Part shown: piece by piece, positions 1 to 10,500 of the stretch
Numbering within the stretch: the stretch's first letter is position 1
How the letters are laid out: the number at the start of each line of letters is the position of its first letter
Source of the DNA: Muricea muricata
Lineage: Eukaryota; Cnidaria; Anthozoa; Malacalcyonacea; Plexauridae
Reading direction: 5' to 3'
NCBI GenBank assembly: GCA_963855995.1
Contig: OY979718.1
Span: 29,297,282 to 29,361,281 of the forward strand
Length of the DNA: 64,000 nt
Program-made: the position numbers and the translations under genes
The notes under the pieces: model-generated
Seen by the model: only the letters and a program-made list of their open reading frames with translations
Database searches by the model: none
What the model was told of the DNA's origin: nothing

Positions 1-1701
1 GGTGGCCAGGAAAAACCTGGGCACAGGAAACCTGGATGGGGCCAGATAAATACCAGCAGCTTCCCCACAAAGCTTCTATATTACAACTTAATGATGAAAC
101 CACTGGTAATACGGAAAACAGAGCTGACCATTCTAGCCTTTTTGAAATATTTGTTCATCACTATTTAATCAGTCCAGCATGCTTTCAAGATTTTTTTTTT
201 TCCGCAGGGAGACAAACAGAAATGACCTTCTATTATCATTATTTTTTTTTTCTTTCTTATATACAGTATTTGTTCATTCTGTTTTAATCACTTTCACACG
301 ATTGCATGTGAGTTGTGTTTTATGGCAAGAATAAAAATAACTTGGCATATTAAAAACATTGTTTTGCCCTGGTCTTCATTTTCAATATTTTGGAAACTTT
401 TGTCGTTAGTTTTACAGATCGACTGCGCCGTTAATCGATATACTGAAGCTTGTACTTTCCAATTCCGAGCGGCGCGCGCAGACTGACAGCTAGCGACGCT
501 TATGCGACTTAAGCAGGAACCAATTTGAAATAAATAAACTGTGTCAAAATTTAACTCTAGTAAGATGCCGAATGCCACTAGAAGTAATATTAATTTTTTG
601 AAAGTAAACATTAAAATTTAAGTACAGTTGGAAGAAATAGATTTTCCTTTGTGTAAGCAGAAATTTTTTCCACTGGTCTTAATAACGGGATATATAGAAT
701 TTCTTGATATGTGTCAAATACAGATCTTGTGCTCAATATTTCTCAAGATATCTCATCTAGGAAAGCAATCATATTTGTATCGCATGTCTCAACCGCGTTA
801 AAATATATTCAGCTGATTAGATCAGGTAGGATTACACAATAATCTCTCTTAGCAAGCCTTATTTATGCTCGTGTTCTACCACAAATAACAAATTGTGTGC
901 ATTTTGATTAGATTTTAAACGAAATATGCAATAAAAATTTTTGGAATGCCCGGAATACTTACGATACCATATACAGCTAGCGCACATCATGATAGATGTA
1001 ATATCAGATGCGACACTCAACTAGGTGCCACAATCCCCTTCAGACGTTGGTGTTGTTGCAAAATCTGCTGTACCGTACTCGCCAGAGCGCAGGGAAGAAA
1101 CCGCGTCAACAGCTAGTATACACGCAGGCTTGAAACGATGTTGGAGACACTATACAAGCTAGCGCTCTTCTACAGGACTGAGACGCAACGCTCGACGTTG
1201 GGTTTGAACAAGAATCTGCCGTGTTGACCGCGATCTCGTCTAGAACAGCTGGGCTGCTGTTGTAACAAACTTGCTGAGGCATCGTGGACATGACTTTGAC
1301 AGCGGCACGGGCCGCATTGGTTGCAATAACGGCTACCGATTCTTCCACGCTACGAGAAACAATTGGTCATATCTTGTATGCGCCAAGTGGTCCTTGGAAA
1401 ATAACGAAGATTGTGGGTTGTCAAGTTAAGGAAATGTCGACGTAGACGGCAAATTTGCGTTCCCTGCGGCGTCTACCGTTGGCCTCGAAGACGAAGTGAT
1501 TGCGTGCTGTTGTAGCCGAGAGACTAAAGCATTCTTTTGTCCATGGTTAGGTAGTCCTCTCTCAGTACATTGGCGTCGTAAACTCTCCGTATCACTATTG
1601 GCCGCCGTTGATCGAGATCAATCATTGCGGTTAGAAATCCCTTTGGCGTTTTTACGACGAATAGGAGGCATTTCGATGAATAATAATTTGCGTGGAAATT
1701 C
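1..1701. repeat. Spacer W, 5'-truncated by window edge
   Basis: Non-satellite part of the unit; full copies at 20478, 40131 and 61929 show that 146 bp are missing here. About 1-300 holds two T-runs (near 189-201 and 240-251). About 300-1000 is AT-rich with several AATAAA words. About 1020-1690 is clearly richer in G and C with many CG dinucleotides. Open frames are short (at most 105 codons here) and overlap on opposite strands; none resembles a family I know. A CCAGG-AAAAA-CCTGG inverted repeat lies near 6-20. I see no tRNA, splice-consistent gene model or retroelement protein. It could be a decayed piece of a gene or transposon, but this is not shown. Confidence 0.85.
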
Positions 1702-2091
1702 AAAATTATTGTAGCAGCTCCAATCTCTTGAGAGCTTTTACACAAATTAAAGATATGACTGGCGAGCATGCATTGTTATCCTTACAAATCGACGGTTTTT
1801 ATTGGCCGATCAGATCTCGGTCATATTATTCAGAATTCTCATTGGTTATTTAAGACAAGCTGGCATGATGTGCACGTGCCCACAGCATGCATAGAGCATG
1901 ATTATTGAGCTGATGTTAAACAGCGATAACCTTTGATCCATGCGTGAAATATTCAAATCACACCTAACAGAAACATGAGAACTTAGCACAGCCAATATCA
2001 CTGCGTGAACAATATTCGAGGGACTTCCCTGCAATTATTCGCATTGCTCTATTAACTTTAATTTATAATTTTGGTATTATAAATTGGCTTT
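1702..2091. repeat. Segment Y, copy 1 of unit 1 (array-flanking)
   Basis: A 390-bp segment that recurs without visible change at 19601-19990. Left neighbour is W and right neighbour is the satellite array. It contains CACGTG near 1874 and ends in a perfect 10-bp hairpin, AATTTATAAT (2060-2069), loop TTTGGT, ATTATAAATT (2076-2085), followed by GGCTTT and then the first satellite base. In copy 2 the same GGCTTT is followed directly by X. No protein is recognised; the longest frame inside it is 62 codons on the minus strand. Confidence 0.93.
2060..2085. other. Perfect AT hairpin next to array insertion point
   Basis: Ten-base arms AATTTATAAT and ATTATAAATT around a six-base loop. The right arm ends 6 bp before the satellite begins at 2092. 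The same hairpin is present in every Y: 19959-19984, 22683-22708, 39612-39637, 42336-42361 and 61410-61435. It could extrude as a cruciform and mark a fragile site; that role is inferred. Confidence 0.8.
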
Positions 2092-2896
2092 CCCGACTTG
2101 CTAACTTCTGCAATTTCCATTTAGAAGGTCTCTTTTAGGTCCGTGATAGCAGTTCATCATTGCGTTCAACTCGTTCACTTTAGCACTGAGAACCTCATTT
2201 TAAGCTCTAAAACGTCGCCCTGATGGACTTAAGACGGCGAATTTTAGTTGTGATTTGAGCATGTTTTTACTCTCAAATCGCTTCCAGAACGCTTAAAATG
2301 CGATTTTGACGGTTCTCAGATCGTTTCTTTTCAGTTTACAAGCAAGTTATAGGTTTCTCATTTCAAAATGTCATTTCGCTCATCTCGATGGTTTGAGCGC
2401 AGAAAACCTGATTCCCGACTTGCTAACTTCTGCAATTTCTATTTAGAAGGTCTCTTTAAGGTCCGTGATTGCAGTACAACATTGCGTTCCACTCATTCAC
2501 TTTAGCACTGATAACTTCATTTTAAGCTATAAAACGTCGCCCTGATCGACTTAAAACGGCAATTTTTAGTTGTGATTTGAGTATGTTTTTACGCTCAAAT
2601 CGCTTCCAGAACGCTTAAAACGCGATTTATACGGTTCTAAGATCGTTTCTTTTCAGTTTACAAGCAAGTTATAGGTTTCTCATTTCAAAATGTCATTTCG
2701 CTCATCTCGATGGTTTGAGCGCCGAAAACCTGATTCCCGACTTGCTAACTTCTGCAAATTCCATTTAGAAGGTCTCTTTTAGGTCCCTGATTGCAGTACA
2801 TCATTGCGCTCAACTCGTTCACTTTAGCACTGAAAAAAGAATTTTAAGCTCTAAAACGTCGCCCTGATCGATTTAAAAAGGCAATTTTTAGTTGGT

Positions 2897-2924
2897 GATT
2901 TGAGCATGTTTTTACGCTCAAATC
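2897..2924. other. Monomer hairpin, representative copy
   Basis: GATTTGAGC, loop ATGTTTTTAC, GCTCAAATC: a perfect 9-bp dyad inside the satellite monomer. It recurs about every 322 bp through all three arrays, intact in many monomers and broken in the classes with TCTCAAATC or GCTCATATC on the right arm. A variant near 18106-18133 has GCGT instead of GCAT, which lengthens the inner stem. It may be a protein-binding dyad or a secondary-structure element; this is inference. Confidence 0.75.
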
Positions 2925-4016
2925 GCTTCTAGAATGCTTAAAACGCGACTTTGATCGTTCTAAGATCGTTTCTTTTTAAGTTTACAAGCAAGTTATAGGT
3001 TTCTAATGTCAACGTGTTATTTTGCTCATCTTGATGGTTTGAGCGCCGAAAACATGATTCTCGACTTGCTAAGTTCTGCAATTTCCATTTAGAAGGTCTC
3101 TTTTAGGTCCGTGATTGCAGTTCATCATTGCGTTCAACTCGTTCATTTTAGCACTAAAAACATTCTTTTAAGCTCTAAAACGTCGTTATATGATCGATTT
3201 AAAACGGCAATTTTTAGTAGATGATTTGAGCATGTTTTTACGCTCATATCGCTTCCAGAACGCTTAAAACGCGATTTTTATGGTTCTAAGATGGTTTCTT
3301 TTCAGTTTACAAGCAAGTTATAGGTTTCTTATTTCAACATGTCATTTCGCTCATCTCGATGATTTGAGCGCCGAAAACCTGATTCCCGAGTTTCTAACTT
3401 CTGCAAACTCCATTCAGAAGGTCTCTTTTAGGTCCGTGATTGCAGTTCATCATTGCGTTCAACTCGTTCACTTTAGCACTGAGAACCTCATTTTAAGCTC
3501 TAAAACGTCGCCCTGATGGACTTAAGACGGCGAATTTTAGTTGTGATTTGAGCATGTTTTTACTCTCAAATCGCTTCCAGAACGCTTAAAATGCGATTTT
3601 GACGGTTCTCAGATCGTTTCTTTTCAGTTTACAAGCAAGTTATAGGTTTCTCATTTCAAAATGTCATTTTGCTCATCTCGATGGTTTGAGCGCAGAAAAC
3701 CTGATTCCCGACTTGCTAACTTCTGCAATTTCTATTTAGAAGGTCTCTTTAAGGTCCGTGATTGCAGTACAACATTGCGTTCCACTCATTCACTTTAGCA
3801 CTGATAACTTCATTTTAAGCTATAAAACGTCGCCCTGATCGACTTAAAACGGCAATTTTTAGTTGGTGATTTGAGCATGTTTTTACGCTCAAATCGCTTC
3901 TAGAACGCTTAAAAAGCGATTTTGATGGTTCTAAGATCGTTTCTTTTCAGCTTAAAAGCAAGCTATAGCTTTCTCATTTCAAAATGTCATTTCGCTCATG
4001 TCGATGGTTTGAGCGC

Positions 4017-4990
4017 AGAAAAACCTGATTCCCGACTTGCTAGGTTCTGCAATTTCCATTTAGAAGGTCTCTTTTAGGTCCGTGATTGCAGTACATCATT
4101 GCGTTCAACTCGTTCACTTTAGCACTGAAAACATCATTTTAAGCTCCAAAACGTCGTTATGATCGATTTAAAACGGATATTTTCAGTTGGTGATTTGAGC
4201 ATGTTTTTACGCTCAAATCGCTTCTAGAATGCTTAAAACGCGACTTTGATATTTCTAAGATCGTTTCTTTTTAAGTTTACAAGCAAGTTATAGGTTTCTC
4301 ATGTCAACGTGTTATTTCGCTCATCTCGATAGTTTGAGCGGCGAACGCATGATTCCCGACTTGCAAAGTTCTGCAATTTCCATTTAGAAAGTCCCTTTTA
4401 TGTCCGTGATTGCAGTATATTATTGCATTGAACTCGTTCACTTTAGCACTGAAAACATCATTTTAAGCTCTAAAACTTCGCCCTGATCGACTTAGAACGG
4501 CGAATTTTAGTTGTGATTTGAGCATGTTTTTACGCTCATATCGCTTCCAGAACGCTTAAAACGCGATTTTTATGGTTCTAAGATCGTTTCTTTTCAGTTT
4601 ACAAGCAAGTTATAGGTTTCTCATTTCAACATGTCATTTCGCTCATCTCGATGATTTTAGCGCCGAAAACCTGATTCCCGAGTTTCTAACTTCTGCAAAT
4701 TCCATTTAGAAGGTCTCTTTTAGGTCCGTGATTGGAGTTCATCATTGCGTTCAACTCGTTCACTTTAGCACTGAGAACCTCATTTTAAGCTCTAAAACGT
4801 TGCCCTGATCGACTTAAAACGGCGAATTTTAGTTGTGATTGTAGCATGTTTTTACTCTCAAATCGCTTCCAGAACGCTTAAAACGCGATTTTGACGCTTC
4901 TAAGATCGTTTCTTTTCAGTTTACAAGAAAGTTATAGGTTTCTCATTTCAACATGTCATTTCGCTCATCTCGATGGTTTGAGCGCCGAAA
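4017..4990. repeat. Three-monomer higher-order block, copy A
   Basis: A run of about three monomers recognised by diagnostic variants: GATATTTTCAG near 4187, GGCGAACGC near 4340, GATGATTTTAG near 4650 and GATTGGAG near 4731. The same ordered variants return at about 16323-17230, 12.3 kb away, so this is a higher-order repeat within the array and not chance monomer similarity. The second copy lacks about 17 bp where this copy reads GGCGAATTTTAGTTGTGATTG. Confidence 0.8.
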
Positions 4991-5129
4991 ACCTGATTCC
5001 CGACTTGCTAACTTCTGCAATTTCTATTTAGAAGGTCTCTTTTAGGTCCGTGATTGCAATAAAACATTGCGTTCCACTCGTTCACTTTAGCACTGATAAC
5101 TTCATTTTAAGCTATAAAACGTCGCCCTG

Positions 5130-5180
5130 ATCGACTTAAAACGGCAAGTTTTAGTTGCTCATCTCGATGGTTTGAGCGCA
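5130..5180. repeat. Truncated monomer junction (~130-bp internal deletion)
   Basis: Near 5156 the text runs from AGTTG straight into GCTCATCTCGATGG, skipping the monomer hairpin and the following ~130 bp present in neighbouring monomers. The same junction occurs near 25779 and 45432, so it predates amplification of the units and is a useful landmark for aligning arrays. Confidence 0.85.
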
Positions 5181-6939
5181 GAAAAACCTGATTCCCGACT
5201 TGCTAGGTTCTGCAATTTCCATTTAGAAGGTCTCTTTTAGGTCCGTGATTGCAGTACATCATTGCATTCAACTCGTTCACTTTAGCACTGAAAACATCAT
5301 TTTAAGCTCTAAAACGTCGTTATGATCGATTTAAAACGGCAATTTTTAGTTGGTGATTTGAGCATGTTTTTACGCTCAAATCGCTTCTAGAATGCTTAAA
5401 ACGCGACTTTGATATTTCTAAAATCGTTTCTTTTTAAGTTTACAAGCAAGTTATAGGTTTCTCATGTCAACGTGTTTATTCGCTCATCTCGATGGTTTGA
5501 GCGGCCAAAACATGATTCCCGACTTGCTAAGTTTTTCAATTTCCATTTAGAAAGTCCCTTTTATGTCCGTGATTGCAGTATATCATTGCATTGAACTCGT
5601 TCACTTTAGCACTGAAAACATCATTTTAAGCTCTAAAACGTCGCCCTGATCGACTTAGAACGGCGAATTTTAGTTGTGATTTGAGCATGTTTTTACGCTC
5701 ATATCGCTTCCAGAACGCTTAAAACGCGATTTTTATGGTTCTAAGATCGTTTCTTTTCAGTTTACAAGCAAGTTATAGGTTTTTCATTTCAACATGTCAT
5801 TTCGCTCATCTCGATGGTTTGAGCGCCGAAAACCTGATTCCCGATTTGCTAACTTCTGCAAATTCCATTTAGAAGGTCTCTTTTAGGTCTCTGATTGCAG
5901 TACATCATTGCGCTCAACTCGTTCACTTTAGCACTGAAAACAGAATTTTAAGCTATAAAACGTCGCCCTGATCGACTTAAAACGGCAATTTTTAGTTGGT
6001 GATTTGAGGATGTTTTTACGCTCAAATCGCTTCTAGAACGCTTAAAAAGCGATTTTGATGGTTCTAAGATCGTTTCTTTTCAGCTTAAAAGCAAGCTATA
6101 GCTTTCTCATTTCAAAATGTCATTTTGCTCATCTCGATGGTTTGAGCGCAGAAAAACCTGATTCCCGACTTGCTAGGTTCTGCAATTTCCATTTAGAAGG
6201 TCTCTTTTAGGTCCGTGATTGCAGTACATCATTGCATTCAACTCGTTCACTTTAGCACTGAAAACATCATTTTAAGCTCTAAAACGTCGTTATGATCGAT
6301 TTAAAACGGCAATTTTTAGTTGGTGATTTGAGCATGTTTTTACGCTCAAATCGCTTCTAGAATGCTTAAAACGCGACTTTGATATTTCTAAAATCGTTTC
6401 TTTTTAAGTTTACAAGCAAGTTATAGGTTTGTCATGTCAACGTGTTATTTCGCTCATCTCGATGGTTTGAGCGGCCAAAACATGATTCCCGACTTGCTAA
6501 GTTCTTCAATTTCCATTTAGAAAGTCCCTTTTATGTCCGTGATTGCAGTTTATCATTGCATTGAACTCGTTCACTTTAGCACTGAAAACATCATTTTAAG
6601 CTCTAAAACGTCGCCCTGATCGACTTAGAACGGCGAATTTTAGTTGTGATTTGCGCATGTTTTTACGCTCATATCGCTTCCAGAACGCTTAAAACGCGAT
6701 TTTTATGGTTCTAAGATCGTTTCTTTTCAGTTTACAAGCAAGTTATAGGTTTCTCACTTCAACATGTCCTTTCGCTCATCTCGATGATTTGAGCCCCGAA
6801 AACCTGATTCCCGACTTGCTAACTTCTGCAATTTCTATTTAGAAGATCTCTTTTAGGTCCGTGATTGCAGTACAACATTGCGTTCCACTCATTCACTTTA
6901 GAACTGATAACTTCATTTTAAGCTATAAAACGTCGCCCT

Positions 6940-6990
6940 GATCGACTTAAAACGGCAATTTTTATCGTTTCTTTTCAGCTTAAAAGCAAG
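6940..6990. repeat. Truncated monomer junction (~75-bp internal deletion)
   Basis: Near 6962 GGCAATTTTTA is followed directly by TCGTTTCTTTTCAG, so the hairpin region of the monomer is missing. The counterpart in array 2 lies near 29480. Array 3 has two counterparts, near 47238 and 52894, because the surrounding block is duplicated there. Confidence 0.85.
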
Positions 6991-7479
6991 CTATAGCTTT
7001 CTCATTTCAAAATGTCATTTTGCTCATCTCGATGGTTTGAGCGCAGAAAAACCTGATTCCCGACTTGCTAGGTTCTGCAATTTCCATTTAGATGGTCTCT
7101 TTTAGGTCCGTGATTGCAGTACATCATTGCATTCAACTCGTTCACTTTAGCACTGAAAACATCATTTTAAGCTCTAAAACGTCGTTATGATCGATTTAAA
7201 ACGGCAATTTTTAGTAGATGATTTGAGCATGTTTTTACGCTCAAATCGCTTCTAGAATGCTTAAAACGCGACTTTCATGTTTCTAAAATCGTTTCTTTTT
7301 AAGTTAACAAGCAAGTTATAGGTTTCTCATGTCAACGTGTTATTTCGCTCATCTCGATGGTTTGAGCGGCGAAAACATGATTCCCGACTTGCTAAGTTTT
7401 TCAATTTCAATTTAGAAAGTCCCTTTTATGTCCGTGATTACAGTATATCATTGCATTGAACTCGTTCACTTTAGCACTG

Positions 7480-7530
7480 AAAACCTCATTTTAGCATGTT
7501 TTTAGAGGATGTTTTTACGCTCAAATCGCT
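7480..7530. repeat. Rearranged monomer junction with local duplication
   Basis: CATTTTAGCATGTTTTTAG is followed by AGGATGTTTTTACGCTC: a deletion that joins the ACCTCATTTTA part to the hairpin, with the hairpin loop partly repeated. The same junction occurs a second time in this array near 10031, near 26573 and 30009 in array 2, and near 47766, 50308 and 53424 in array 3. Confidence 0.8.
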
Positions 7531-10500
7531 TCTAGAATGCTTAAAACGCGACTTTAATTGTTCTAAGATCGTTTCTTTTTAAGTTTAAAAGCAAGTTATA
7601 GGTTTCTAATGTCAACGTGTTATTTTGCTCATCTTGATGGTTTGAGCGCCGAAAACATGATTCTCGACTTGCTAAGTTCTGCAATTTCCATTTAGAAGGT
7701 CTCTTTTAGGTCCGTGATTGCAGTTCATCATTGCGTTCAACTCGTTCATTTTAGCACTAAAAACATTCTTTTAAGCTCTAAAACGTCGTTATGATCGATT
7801 TAAAACGGCAATTTTTAGTAGATGATTTGAGCATGTTTTTACGCTCAAATCGCTTCTAAAACGCTTAAAACGCGGTTTTGATAATTCTAAGATCGTTTTT
7901 CTTCAGTTTACAAGCAAGTTATAGGTTTCTCATTTCAACATGTCATTTCGCTCATCTCGATGGTTTGAGCGCCGAAAACCTGATTCCTGACTTGCTAACT
8001 TCTGCAAATTCCATTTAGATGGTCTCTTTTAGGTCCGTGATTGCAGTACATCATTGCATTCAACTCGTTCACTTTAGCACTGAAAACATCATTTTAAGCT
8101 CTAAAACGTCGTTATGATCGATTTAAAACGGCAATTTTTAGTACATGATTTGAGCATGTTTTTACGCTCAAATCGCTTCTAGAATGCTTAAAACGCGACT
8201 TTCATATTTCTAAAATCGTTTCTTTTTAAGTTTACAAGCAAGTTATAGGTTTCTCATGTCAACGTGTTATTTCGCTCATCTCGATGGTTTGAGCGGCGAA
8301 AACATGATTCCCGACTTGCTAAGTTTTTCAATTTCCATTTAGAAAGTCCCTTTTATGTCCGTGATTACAGTATATCATTGAATTGAACTCGTTCACTTTA
8401 GCACTGAAAACATCATTTTAAGCTCTAAAACGTCGTTATGATCGATTTAAAACGGCAATTTTTAGTTGGTGATTTGAGCATGTTTTTACGCTCAAATCGC
8501 TTCTAGAATACTTAAAACGCGACTTTGATATTTCTAAAATCGTTTCTTTTTAAGTTTACAAGCAAGTTATAGGTTTCTCATGTCAACGTGTTATTTCGCT
8601 CATCTCGATGGTTTGAGCGGCCAAAACATGATTCCCGACTTGCTAAGTTTTCCAATTTCCATTTAGAAAGTCCCTTTTATGTCCGTGATTGCAGTATATC
8701 ATTGCATTGAACTCGTTCACTTTAGCACTGAAAACATCATTTTAAGCTCTAAAACGTCGCCCTGATCGACTTAGAACGGCGAATTTTAGTTGTGATTTGA
8801 GCATGTTTTTACGCTCATATCGCTTCCAGAACGCTTAAAACGCGATTTTTATGGTTCTAAGATCGTTTCTTTTCAGTTTACAAGCAAGTTATAGGTTTCT
8901 CATTTCAACATGGCATTTCGCTCATCTCGTTGATTTGAGCGCCGAAAACCTGATTCCCGAGTTTCTAACTTCTGCAAATTCCATTTAGAAGGTCTCTTTT
9001 AGGTCCGTGATTGCAGTTCATCATTGCGTTCAACTCGTTTACTTTAGCACTGAGACCCTCATTTTAAGCTCTAAAACGTCGCCCTGGTCGACTTAAAACG
9101 GCGAATTTTAGTTGTGATTTGAGCATGTTTTTACTCTCAAATCGCTTCCAGAACGCTTAAAACGCGATTTTGACGGTTCTAAGATCGTTTCTTTTCAGTT
9201 TACAAGCAAGTTATAGGTTTCTCATTTCAAAATGTCATTGCGCTCATCTCGATGGTTTTAGCGCCGAAAATCTGATTCCCGACTTGCTAACTTCTGCAAA
9301 TTCCATTTAGAAGGTCTCTTTTAGGTCTCTGATTGCAGTACATCATTGCGCTCAACTCGTTCACTTTAGCACTGAAAACAGAATTTTAAACTCTAAAACG
9401 TCGCCCTGATCGATTTAAAAAGGCAATTTTTAGTTGGTGATTTGAGCATGTTTTTACGCTCAAATCGCGTCTAGAATGCTTAAAACGCGACTTTGATCGT
9501 TCTAAGATCGTTTCTTTTTAAGTTTACAAGCAAGTTATAGGTTTCTAATGTCAACGTGTTATTTTGCTCATCTTGATTATTTGAGCGCCGAAAACATGAT
9601 TCTCGACTTGCTAAGTTCTGCAATTTCCATTTAGAAGGTCTCTTTTAGGTCCGTGATTGCAGTTCATCATTGCGTTCAACTAGTTCATTTTAGCTCTAAA
9701 AACATTCTTTTAAGCTCTAAAACGTCGTTATGATCGATTTAAAACGGCAATTTTTAGTAGATGATTTAAGCATGTTTTTAGAATCAAATCGCTTCTAGAA
9801 CGCTTAAAACGCGATTTTGATGGTTCTAAGATCGTTTCTTTTCAGTTTACAAGCAAGTTATAGGTTTCTCATTTCAAAATGTCATTTCGCTCATCTCGAT
9901 AATTTGAGCGCCGAAAATATGATTCCCGACTTGCTAACTTTTGCAAATTCCATTTAGAAGGTCTCTTTTAGGTCCGTGATTGCAGTTCGTCATTGCGTTC
10001 AACTCGTTCCCTTTAGCACTGAAAACCTCATTTTAGCATGTTTTTAGAGGATGTTTTTACGCTCAAATCGCTTCTAGAATGCTTAAAACGCGACTTTAAT
10101 TGTTCTAAGATCGTTTCTTTTTAAGTTTAAAAGCAAGTTATACGTTTCTAATGTCAACGTGTTATTTTGCTCATCTTGATGGTTTGAGCGCCGAAAACAT
10201 GATTCCCGACTTGCTAGGTTCTGCAATTTCCATTTAGAAGGTCTCTTTTAGGTCCGTGATTGCAGTACATCATTGCATTCAACTCGTTCACTTTAGCACT
10301 GAAAACATCATTTTAAGCTCTAAAACGTCGTTATGATCGATTTAAAACGGCAATTTTTTGTTGGTGATTTTAGCATGTTTTTACGCTCAAATCGCTTCTA
10401 GAATGCTTAAAACGCGACTTTGATATTTCTAAGATCGTTTCTTTTTAAGTTTACAAGCAAGTTATAGGTTTCTCATATCAACGTGTTATTTCGCTCATCT

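Noticed and set aside
294..611. 105-codon minus-strand frame with ATG and a hydrophobic start (also at 20917, 40570, 62368)
   Set aside because: The signal-peptide-like stretch comes from AT-rich codons. There is no recognised domain and no evidence of selection because all copies are identical.
1106..1348. 80-codon minus-strand frame and the neighbouring 72- and 81-codon frames at 1496-1714 (plus) and 1524-1769 (minus)
   Set aside because: They are short, mutually overlapping, partly without ATG, and one runs into segment Y. I considered a decayed transposase in the 81-codon frame but saw no DDE-type residues that I could defend.
1871..1880. CACGTG in Y and TGACGT in Z as regulatory boxes
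   Set aside because: Six-base matches are expected by chance and no gene lies nearby.
1846..2034. 62-codon minus-strand frame in Y, seen seven times in this window's Y segments where complete
   Set aside because: The copy number is explained by the Y duplication and the macrosatellite. No domain is recognised and the length is within chance.
1702..2091. Helitron 3' end, because Y ends in a hairpin a few bases before a junction
   Set aside because: There is no CTRR terminus after the hairpin, no 5' TC end and no insertion between A and T at the junction.
3280..3516. 78-codon frame inside the satellite (also 23903, 43556)
   Set aside because: It lies within satellite monomers and spans less than one period; neighbouring monomers have stops in the same frame.
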